Origin: an uncultured Ignavibacteria bacterium
GTDB taxonomy: Bacteria > Bacteroidota > Ignavibacteria > Ignavibacteriales > Ignavibacteriaceae
Length of the DNA: 11,596 nucleotides
Direction: 5' to 3'
NCBI GenBank assembly: GCA_937996765.1
Contig: CALKUG010000542.1
Location: forward strand, 1-11,596
In this document: piece after piece, positions 1 to 6,652 of the stretch
Position numbering within the stretch: the first letter of the stretch is position 1
Layout of the letters: each line of letters begins with the position of its first letter
Notes under the pieces: generated by a model
The model's database searches: none
Seen by the model: only the letters and a program-made list of their open reading frames with translations
Told to the model about the DNA's origin: nothing
Made by a program: the position numbers and the translations under genes

Positions 1-1
1 T

Positions 2-1798
2 TACGCACAGGGTATTCCCTACGTTGTTGTAATGACAGTTTCGGTGATAATGTACAAACGTCTTGGGGTATCAAACGCTGATATAGCGTTATACACCAGT
101 TGGCTCTACCTACCTTGGGTAATAAAGCCATTATGGAGCCCCTTGGTAGATTTGGTTAAAACCAAACGTTTTTGGATTATCTCGATGCAAGTGCTCATTG
201 GCGCGGGATTGGCAGGTGTTGGGCTTACCATACCGGTTGATGACTATTTTAAATGGACTTTAATTTTCTTTTGGTTACTGGCATTTAGTTCGGCGACTCA
301 TGATATTGCTGCCGATGGCATGTATATGTTGGGATTGAACTCGGGCGACCAAGCGTATTTTGTTGGAATTAGAAGTACCTTTTATAGAGTTGCTATGATT
401 ACCGGTCAGGGAGTACTGGTGATATTTGCAGGTTATTTTGAAAGTCATACAGGGTTACCACCCGTTGATATTCAAGTTAAAGCAATTCAACAAACCAGAC
501 CGACTACACTTTTTGTTAATCCTGATTCAGTACGTTTTGCTGAGGCAACAGGTGAACTTAAAGTGATTTCTTCCTCGCCTACTACCGAATTTGCGGTTAC
601 AAAAATTGCGAAAGCTAAAGCTGATAGCATTATTGCTTTGGCAAAAACATGGAATGTTGCACAGGGTTTTTATAAGGATGAAAAAGTTGTTGCCGTAACA
701 AAATCCGAGGGATGGTTTTCACAATCAATTAGTACTCCCTTAGGAGCCTTTTTGAAAGAACATTTTGGAGTTGAGAAGCCAAAGGAAACAGGTATTGTTG
801 GTAATGTTTCCACAATTTATTTCCGCTTATCTGCCGCACCTGAAGAAAAAGTTGTTGTTGCTCTTTCAAGAGAATCCGGCGATAAGACCCTCACTATTGC
901 CGAAGGAACTCGTTTCGAGTTTACCAAAGAGAATTGGAATAAGCCCGCAGTTGCAGTAGTACAGCACGAGGCAGGATTAACGGGAAGTTCCACAGCCAAC
1001 ATCAGAACCCTGGCAGGAAACATTCCGTTGGCATGGATGATAACGTTTTTTATTCTTGCAGGGTTGTTTATTTTCTTTTCGTTATATCATAAGTACAGAC
1101 TGCCCAAACCCGCTGAAGATAAAGCACAGTCCGGTGGAAGTGCCTCACAGATATTCAAAGATTTCTTTAAAGTGTTTGCTCTTTTTTTCAAAAAGGAGAA
1201 TATCCTTATTTCACTTGCGTTTCTTTTATTATACCGTTTTGGAGAAGCGCAATTGGTGAAACTTGTTACGCCGTTTCTGCTTGATCCGAGAGAGTTAGGC
1301 GGATTAGGGTTAACCACAGAGCAAGTTGGTTTGGCGTATGGTACCATAGGTATTATTATGCTGAGTCTTGGCGGTATTGCCGGTGGTATGGTAGCTTCTA
1401 AATATGGGCTGAAAAAAATAATGTGGATAATGGCATTTTCAATCCACCTACCTAACGTTGCCTTTGTTTATTTAGCATATGCTCTTCCTACTAATATGTG
1501 GATTACCATAGCAGCTATAGGTGTTGAGCAATTTGGTTACGGATTTGGCTTTACTGCATATATGCTTTATATGCTGTATATGTCTGAAGGTGAATTTAAA
1601 ACAGCGCATTATGCTATCTGCACAGGATTTATGGCGTTGGGTATGATGTTACCCGGAATGATGAGCGGCTGGTTGCAGGAAATTATTGGTTATCAACATT
1701 TCTTCCTCTGGGTTGTTTTGTGCACCATACCTGCGTATATACTTATTGCTTTAGTGCCTATTAAAGGTGATTACGGCAAAAAAATTAAAGAAGCATAA
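2..1798 (+). CDS. AmpG-like MFS permease (5' partial), probable muropeptide or amino-sugar importer
   Basis: Inner-membrane major facilitator transporter of the AmpG type, which imports peptidoglycan turnover products. The reading frame is open from base 2, and the codons before the ATG at 32 continue a typical first helix (YAQGIPYVVV), so the real start lies upstream of the window. Numbering from the ATG at 32, I see helices near 18-40 (with the family-like WLYLPWVIKPLWSPLVD), 47-67, 75-99 (with HDIAADGMY), 109-137 and 331-353, then six more to the end. Together with the partial first helix this gives 12. A hydrophilic stretch of about 190 residues (138-330) separates helices 5 and 6, a loop expected to face the periplasm. 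It contains a beta-rich part with a NWNKPAVAVV motif. The next gene encodes a NagZ-type enzyme, which supports a role in cell-wall recycling. The substrate is inferred; the family is clear. Confidence 0.85.
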   Translation, partial: YAQGIPYVVVMTVSVIMYKRLGVSNADIALYTSWLYLPWVIKPLWSPLVDLVKTKRFWIISMQVLIGAGLAGVGLTIPVDDYFKWTLIFFWLLAFSSATHDIAADGMYMLGLNSGDQAYFVGIRSTFYRVAMITGQGVLVIFAGYFESHTGLPPVDIQVKAIQQTRPTTLFVNPDSVRFAEATGELKVISSSPTTEFAVTKIAKAKADSIIALAKTWNVAQGFYKDEKVVAVTKSEGWFSQSISTPLGAFLKEHFGVEKPKETGIVGNVSTIYFRLSAAPEEKVVVALSRESGDKTLTIAEGTRFEFTKENWNKPAVAVVQHEAGLTGSSTANIRTLAGNIPLAWMITFFILAGLFIFFSLYHKYRLPKPAEDKAQSGGSASQIFKDFFKVFALFFKKENILISLAFLLLYRFGEAQLVKLVTPFLLDPRELGGLGLTTEQVGLAYGTIGIIMLSLGGIAGGMVASKYGLKKIMWIMAFSIHLPNVAFVYLAYALPTNMWITIAAIGVEQFGYGFGFTAYMLYMLYMSEGEFKTAHYAICTGFMALGMMLPGMMSGWLQEIIGYQHFFLWVVLCTIPAYILIALVPIKGDYGKKIKEA

Positions 1799-1801
1799 TT
1801 G

Positions 1802-4765
1802 ATGCAACATTCTCCGAACATACTTTTTTTAACATTAACAAAAGCCGCACTCTTGTGCGGTTTTTGTTTTTTCCTTTCGGGTTACGATTCAAAAAGTGCT
1901 TCGTCGCTAAATAATTTCGAATTGTACGGTTTTGGAATGCAAACTAATTCTGAAGATTTATTTTCTGATTACTTCGCTCTCACCGATATTTTTCAAAAGC
2001 AGGATAGTGTAGAGATGTATAACGATCCAAGAATGTTTTTGGTGGAAACAGACCAATGGGCTGATAGTGTTCTTACTTCTATGAGTTTAGAAGAAAAAAT
2101 TGGACAACTTGTATTTCCGGCCTTGAATGCAACGGCTGAAAATATGACTGGTAACAGGTGGGAAAAAATCAAAACCCTTATCAATAAGTATTCGGTGGGT
2201 GGCTTTATTTACTATGATTGCGATTACGATAAAGTAGCGGCTATGAGTAACGCATTGCAGAATCAGAGTAAGGTGCCATTAATGATTTCTGCCGACTTTG
2301 AATACGGTGTTGCGATGCGAGTTGAAGGAGGTACACATTTTCCGACTAATATGGCATTGGGAGCTGCCAATAATCCTGATCTGATAAAACGTATGGGTGA
2401 AATTGTAGCTATTGAGTCACGAGCTCTGGGCGTGCATTATAATTTCGCTCCGGTTTCTGATGTAAACAATGAGCACAAAAACCCTATAATAAATGTTCGG
2501 TCGTTTGGTGAGCAAACAAGTTTAGTGGCAGAGCTTGGAAACAAAATGATAGAGGGGATGCAAGAAAAAAATCTGATTGCAACAGCAAAGCATTTTCCCG
2601 GGCACGGTAATACCAGTACCGATTCGCATATGGAACGGACTGTTGTTACAGGCTCTCTTGAACAACTTTCAAAAATTGAACTCGCACCGTTCAGAGAAAA
2701 TATCGGGCACGGTGTACTCTCTGTGATGGTTGGGCATCTCTCTGTTCCCGGTATAGATCCAAGTGGAACACCTGCAACGCTCTCCAAAAAGATTATTAAT
2801 GATTTACTTATTGAAAATCTTGGTTTTAAGGGCTTAGTTGTTACCGATGCATTTACGATGAAAGCAATCACCGACAATTATTCTCAAGGTGAGGCGGCTA
2901 CTTTGGCTATTGCGGCGGGTAATGATATTATTCTTTCCCCTGAAGATGATATTGAAGTTATTGAAGGCCTCATTGATGCAGTATCAAAAGGAAGATTAAC
3001 AGAGAAACGAATAAATCACTCAGTAAGAAAAATTCTCATTGCAAAGCGTTGGTTGGGCTTACATAACAATCGGTTTGTTGACGAAAAATTGTATTCATCG
3101 GTTCTTTCCATGAGCGAACACAAAAAAGTTGCTGAGCAACTCGCGCAGCAATCAATCACGTTAGTGAAAGATGATGATGCTATGCTGCCATTGAGTAATG
3201 AAACAAGTGGTAAAAAGCAATTACACATTGCACTATTAGATTCTGATAAAGAAAAAGTAGCAGATGTTTTTTCGCAAAGAATTAAAGCATTGGCAGATGT
3301 TGAATCCGTAATCATCACAAAATCGGCCGATGAATCAAGGGTGAATAAAGCCAAAGAAAAAATGTGGCAAGCGGATGTGATTTTATTGAGCGTTTATTTG
3401 CGGGTAAGAGATTATTCAGGGAGTATAGGTTTGCCAGAATCCGCTCGAGAGTTATTTGAAAGTGTACTAAACTCGGGTAAAAAGGTAATAGTACTTGCAC
3501 ATGGTAATCCTTATGTTCTCTCACAATACGCTCAGATAGCAACCTACATAGTTAATTACGGCAGCGCACCGGAATCCGAAAATGCTCTTGCTGAAGCGAT
3601 TTATGGCATTAATCCTATATCAGGCAGATTGCCAATCTCGTTGCCCGGTACAAATTATAAAATTGGCGATGGGCTGCAAATATCCTCCAAATATTCGAAA
3701 AATATTAAAGATGAATTAACCCAATTTTTGTTAGAAGCAGTTAACGACTCGGTATTCCCGGGTGCTGCCGCTTTTGTTTATAGGGAGAATGGTAGTCATC
3801 TTGTTAAAGAGTTTATTACAGTTGGTAATTATACCTACGATAAAAACAGCACACAAGTTTCAGCTTCAACACTTTATGATTTAGCATCACTTACAAAAGT
3901 GCTTGCAACAACAAATGCAGTAATGCGCTGTATCGATATGGGGTACTTTTCCCTTGATGATGCAGTAAGTAAGTATATTCCCGAATTTGCCTCAAACGGC
4001 AAAAGCGTAATAACAGTTAAAAATCTTTTAATGCACAATAGCGGACTTGTTGCATTCCGAAGTTACTTCAGAACAAACCTAACAAAAGAAAAGTTATTTG
4101 CTGAGATTTGTAAAGAAGAATTGCAATCTAAACCAGGTGATAAGGTAGTGTATTCAGATCTCGGATTTGTAACTTTAGCGAAACTGGTTGAGCGAGTAAG
4201 TAAAAAATCTTTTGATGAGTTTTGTAAGGATGAATTGTACTCCCCGATGGGATTGGAAAATACCTTGTTTGCACCGGGTGAGCAACTCAAATCAAGATGT
4301 GCCCCAACAGAGATGGATGATTATTGGAGAAACAGACTCATTCAAGGCGAAGTACACGATGAGATGTCAGCAATGTTTGGTGGTATTGCCGGGCACGCCG
4401 GTTTGTTTTCCACGATTGAAGATGTATCGAATATTGCACTTATGTTGCTGAACGGTGGGGAGTTAGCCGGTAAAACTATACTTAAAAAAGAGACGGTTTC
4501 GCTTTTTACTCAACGTACTCCGGCCGACGGAACAAGAGCTTTAGGTTGGGAAGTACAAACTAACTTAAATTCCTCGGGTGAAGCCTTTTCTTACAATGCG
4601 TTTGGTCATACAGGATTTACCGGTACTTCCGTTTGGATTGACCCCGAGAGTAGAACGATAGTTGTACTATTATCTAACCGTGTTCATCCTTCGAGAGAGA
4701 ACACTAAATTAATTAATTTTCGTGCAGAGTTTCACAGAAAAATTATCGGATTGTTGAACCAATAA
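1802..4765 (+). CDS. GH3 beta-N-acetylglucosaminidase (NagZ-type) fused to a beta-lactamase-fold serine hydrolase
   Basis: Two-part cell-wall enzyme of 987 residues, counted from the ATG at 1802. The N-terminal GH3 barrel (about 85-420) has the NagZ signature KHFPGHG (263-269), the DSH loop with the probable acid/base His276, and the nucleophile region GFKGLVVTDAF with Asp349. A GH3 alpha/beta middle domain follows (about 440-625). The C-terminal part (about 635-987) is a class C-like beta-lactamase/esterase fold with SLTK (Ser696, Lys699), YSD (Tyr784) and HTG (936-938) in place of KTG. GH3 plus beta-lactamase fusions are known in Bacteroidota; the substrate of the second domain is not established here. 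Residues 6-27 are hydrophobic and look like a signal peptide, though no positive residue precedes them. The start is uncertain: ATG 1802 is 4 bases past the permease stop, but a terminator hairpin overlaps codons 12-24. Later candidates are TTG 1922, ATG 1937 and ATG 2015. Confidence 0.9.
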   Translation: MQHSPNILFLTLTKAALLCGFCFFLSGYDSKSASSLNNFELYGFGMQTNSEDLFSDYFALTDIFQKQDSVEMYNDPRMFLVETDQWADSVLTSMSLEEKIGQLVFPALNATAENMTGNRWEKIKTLINKYSVGGFIYYDCDYDKVAAMSNALQNQSKVPLMISADFEYGVAMRVEGGTHFPTNMALGAANNPDLIKRMGEIVAIESRALGVHYNFAPVSDVNNEHKNPIINVRSFGEQTSLVAELGNKMIEGMQEKNLIATAKHFPGHGNTSTDSHMERTVVTGSLEQLSKIELAPFRENIGHGVLSVMVGHLSVPGIDPSGTPATLSKKIINDLLIENLGFKGLVVTDAFTMKAITDNYSQGEAATLAIAAGNDIILSPEDDIEVIEGLIDAVSKGRLTEKRINHSVRKILIAKRWLGLHNNRFVDEKLYSSVLSMSEHKKVAEQLAQQSITLVKDDDAMLPLSNETSGKKQLHIALLDSDKEKVADVFSQRIKALADVESVIITKSADESRVNKAKEKMWQADVILLSVYLRVRDYSGSIGLPESARELFESVLNSGKKVIVLAHGNPYVLSQYAQIATYIVNYGSAPESENALAEAIYGINPISGRLPISLPGTNYKIGDGLQISSKYSKNIKDELTQFLLEAVNDSVFPGAAAFVYRENGSHLVKEFITVGNYTYDKNSTQVSASTLYDLASLTKVLATTNAVMRCIDMGYFSLDDAVSKYIPEFASNGKSVITVKNLLMHNSGLVAFRSYFRTNLTKEKLFAEICKEELQSKPGDKVVYSDLGFVTLAKLVERVSKKSFDEFCKDELYSPMGLENTLFAPGEQLKSRCAPTEMDDYWRNRLIQGEVHDEMSAMFGGIAGHAGLFSTIEDVSNIALMLLNGGELAGKTILKKETVSLFTQRTPADGTRALGWEVQTNLNSSGEAFSYNAFGHTGFTGTSVWIDPESRTIVVLLSNRVHPSRENTKLINFRAEFHRKIIGLLNQ
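1837..1872 (+). terminator. Intrinsic terminator hairpin after the permease gene, inside the start of the GH3 gene
   Basis: A 14-bp stem pairs 1837-1850 with 1855-1868 (one G-T pair, core CCGCAC/GTGCGG) around the 4-base loop TCTT. The T-rich run 1861-1872 completes the terminator and is interrupted only by G1866. It begins 38 bases after the permease stop codon, the expected place for a terminator of that gene. It also lies within codons of the GH3 frame if that gene starts at 1802. The structure is seen directly; its activity in vivo is inferred. Confidence 0.75.
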
Positions 4766-5489
4766 CGGTTACAGAATCCATGTAATCTGCTTCACCCGAA
4801 AAGGTTTCGACTGAGCAATTTAGTACATGACCACCAATGGTTTCATCATCCGAAATGAAATGAAAATGATACCCAACGGCTTGAATGTTGCTATAATTTG
4901 AAGGGAACCAATAACCAACCATTGTACCTGAGATATTACTATGATTAAACACTTTTTGTTGGGTAATAACATTTGAAAGAACGGGATAGGGTTTGCTTTG
5001 AGCGGGGACACTACGTAAGGTTATCGAATTATAAAAACCATCTATTCTAAAAGCCACAGGTTGTGTTTTACCATTTGTGTAGTTATCCAGCATTATTTTT
5101 AATGAATCATAACTCCTAATTTGCATTTTTGATACAAACTGGTTATCTCCTTCAAAAAAACAAACAGTTGCAAAAGGTGAAAGTGCAGAATCGGGGGGGG
5201 TAACAACTTCTCCGGTTACCAATACTTGAAAAACATCACCTTCGAGAACAATCAACTCACCATTAATATGATCGAGGGTGCCAATACCAAAATCTCCAGA
5301 TGCCTTTAATGAATCTACACTTACAAAACCCGAATAATTACCCTTATCAAGGTCGGGGTAGGTTGAATATTGGTATATGTTGTTGTAAACCTTAGTTTCG
5401 GAATTACAATAGTCAATTGAAGGGCTACACGCACTAAATAAAATTGAGAGAAGCATTAGTAATGCCAATAGCTTGTATGAAGCAGACAT
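4743..5489 (-). CDS. Lipoprotein alpha-acetolactate decarboxylase-like protein
   Basis: Homologue of alpha-acetolactate decarboxylase (AlsD/BudA), which converts acetolactate to acetoin. Recognisable blocks are GDFGIGTLDHINGELIVLEG (65-84), PFATVCFF (105-112), ITLRSVPAQSKPYP (156-169) and GYHFHFISDDETIGGHVLN (206-224). The expected zinc ligands His208, His210 and His221 are present, as are Arg159 and Glu78 in the conserved places. Residues 1-20 form a signal peptide ending FSA before Cys21, a pattern compatible with a lipobox, so the protein is probably a membrane-anchored lipoprotein in the periplasm or at the cell surface. It ends only 19 residues after the GGHVLNCSVET block, whereas B. subtilis AlsD (from memory) continues about 43. 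The C-terminal tail with a conserved Glu is therefore missing, and activity is uncertain. A strong ribosome binding site precedes the start. No acetolactate synthase gene is nearby. Confidence 0.85.
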   Translation of the reverse strand: MSASYKLLALLMLLSILFSACSPSIDYCNSETKVYNNIYQYSTYPDLDKGNYSGFVSVDSLKASGDFGIGTLDHINGELIVLEGDVFQVLVTGEVVTPPDSALSPFATVCFFEGDNQFVSKMQIRSYDSLKIMLDNYTNGKTQPVAFRIDGFYNSITLRSVPAQSKPYPVLSNVITQQKVFNHSNISGTMVGYWFPSNYSNIQAVGYHFHFISDDETIGGHVLNCSVETFSGEADYMDSVTVIGSTIR

Positions 5490-5498
5490 AAAAAACTA

Positions 5499-5505
5499 CC
5501 TTCCT
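5499..5505 (-). promoter_or_regulatory. Ribosome binding site of the acetolactate decarboxylase-like gene
   Basis: On the minus strand AGGAAGG lies 9 bases before the ATG at 5489. It is the best Shine-Dalgarno match I noticed in the window and supports this start, which also gives a complete lipoprotein signal peptide. Confidence 0.6.
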
Positions 5506-5534
5506 AAACCTAATCAATAAATTCGGGTTTCAAA
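5505..5534 (-). promoter_or_regulatory. Possible Bacteroidota-type promoter for the acetolactate decarboxylase-like gene
   Basis: On the minus strand TTTG (5534-5531) is followed, after 18 bases, by TAGGTTTA (5512-5505). This is one base from the Bacteroidota -7 box TAnnTTTG with its -33 TTTG box, though the usual spacing is a little longer. Transcription would begin at or just inside the ribosome binding site, leaving a very short leader. This is a weak call from pattern only. If real, the gene can be expressed independently of the DinB-like gene upstream. Confidence 0.25.
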
Positions 5535-5576
5535 CACGCAACACTAAAAACACCTTCAGAGACTTACGCGTGTGAA

Positions 5577-6044
5577 CTATTCAGAGAGTATTGTGCGTTT
5601 TTGAGCCATTGCATACCCGAGGTGAAGTCCTTCATGTACGCTCATAAAGGTTATTACTTCTTCAATAGATGCAAGATAAACACCATAACTTGTTTGATAT
5701 CCCTTAAAATTAGCAAAAAAGTTGTTAAGAGTATAATCATTTTTTAATGATTCTAACGATGTTTGCGCTAATATTTTTAACTGATCAATATCGGCGGCTG
5801 CAACATTTAATAGGGGGGAGGTCCCTTTGCGATAGTTTTTTACTATTTCTTCGGGAATGGAAAATGGGATTGCCGAAATTTCGTAGCAAAGCACTTGTTG
5901 AGTTGCAATGCAATGCCCAAAATTCCAAAGTATTGAGTTTTTAAATCCGTGGGGAATTTTTGTAACGTTATCCAGGGAGAAATCATCAATAAGGTTGATA
6001 AAATTGGCTCGAGTTTGTTTTATTGTATTGAATACAGAATTCAT
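5577..6044 (-). CDS. DinB superfamily protein, putative metal-dependent enzyme
   Basis: Small cytoplasmic protein of 155 residues, the normal length for the DinB/YfiT-like four-helix superfamily. Members bind a metal through three histidines and include thiol transferases and hydrolases. This superfamily is unrelated to DNA polymerase IV, which shares the name DinB. The three histidines are visible: His44 in ILWNFGHCIATQQ, and His137 and His141 in HEGLHLGYAMAQKR near the C-terminus. No signal peptide is seen. The ATG at 6044 gives the expected N-terminal helix. It precedes the acetolactate decarboxylase-like gene on the same strand with an 87-base gap, so co-transcription is possible but not shown. 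The specific substrate is unknown. Confidence 0.85.
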   Translation of the reverse strand: MNSVFNTIKQTRANFINLIDDFSLDNVTKIPHGFKNSILWNFGHCIATQQVLCYEISAIPFSIPEEIVKNYRKGTSPLLNVAAADIDQLKILAQTSLESLKNDYTLNNFFANFKGYQTSYGVYLASIEEVITFMSVHEGLHLGYAMAQKRTILSE

Positions 6045-6181
6045 TGTGCTCTCTATTAATATAGTTTCTTTGTAGCAATTTAATATTTTTTTTTGAGTAT
6101 TGGTGTGAGATTAGGGCAGCAAACAAGTTATTTAATATGGGCACCATTATTAGTAGATTGTACTAACCAATTATAAGAATT
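6045..6181. other. Divergent intergenic region between the DinB-like gene and the YacP-like operon
   Basis: This 137-base AT-rich gap must hold promoters for the DinB-like gene (leftward) and the four-gene operon (rightward). It contains a run of ten T on the plus strand (6085-6094). Candidate -10-like hexamers are TAATAT (6133-6138, plus) and TATATT (6063-6058, minus), but neither has a convincing partner box at the right distance. I call no specific promoter, and I see no RNA gene or small reading frame. Confidence 0.5.
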
Positions 6182-6652
6182 ATGTCGCGCCACTTATACT
6201 TTATTGATGGAAATAACGTTATCGGAAAAATGACTGAGCTACAACGCTTACAGTCGAGCAATAAACAACGTACGCGCGAACTACTTACAAGTAAGGTTGA
6301 CTCTTATTTTCGGGCAAAAAAACATGCAGCGGTTACAATTTTTTTTGACGGTCACCCGGGTGATGGTGTTCCTGTATCTCATATACAAATTAAGTATTCA
6401 GAAAATAAATCCGCTGATGATTTAATAAAGCAGTCGATTGATTATTCAAAAAATCCTAAACTTATTACTGTTGTTTCATCCGATAACTCTGTTGCCGGTT
6501 ATGCAAGGAAATCTTCTTGTACGGTGTTACTTGCAGAAGATTTTGCGAAACAACTTACCCATGGTAAACAGGAAGATGAAGAGGAAAAAAGAATATCTTC
6601 GATGCAAAACGATGTTGAAGAATTTGAACGTTTGTTCGGAGTTAAAAAATAA
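6182..6652 (+). CDS. YacP-like NYN domain ribonuclease
   Basis: Predicted metal-dependent ribonuclease of the NYN/PIN-like fold, YacP (DUF901) family; B. subtilis YacP/Rae1 is a ribosome-associated mRNA endonuclease. The 156-residue length suits a single NYN domain. Visible motifs are LYFIDGNNVIG (5-15) with Asp9, IFFDG (53-57) with Asp56, SADD (77-80), and SSDNSVAGYAR (99-109) with Asp101; these acidic residues would hold the metal. The C-terminus (128-156) is a charged helix. It is the first gene of the rightward cluster, and its TAA shares a base with the ATG of the GH18 gene (TAATG at 6650-6654), so the two are probably translationally coupled. The biochemical target is inferred from the family, not shown here. 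Confidence 0.85.
   Translation: MSRHLYFIDGNNVIGKMTELQRLQSSNKQRTRELLTSKVDSYFRAKKHAAVTIFFDGHPGDGVPVSHIQIKYSENKSADDLIKQSIDYSKNPKLITVVSSDNSVAGYARKSSCTVLLAEDFAKQLTHGKQEDEEEKRISSMQNDVEEFERLFGVKK

Noticed and set aside
2437..2877. A 146-residue open frame on the minus strand inside the GH3 gene
   Set aside because: It lies fully opposite conserved GH3 catalytic motifs (KHFPGHG, DSH, VVTDAF), has no recognisable domain, and is a shadow of the real gene.
3016..3542. Two further minus-strand open frames within the GH3 gene
   Set aside because: Both are antisense to the GH3 middle domain, cysteine- and serine-rich in the way antisense translations often are, and have no start signals.
5577..6652. The DinB-like and NYN genes considered as a divergent toxin-antitoxin or defence pair
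   Set aside because: The DinB-like protein is a typical three-histidine enzyme and the NYN protein is a YacP-type housekeeping nuclease. They are transcribed apart and have no antitoxin-like partner.
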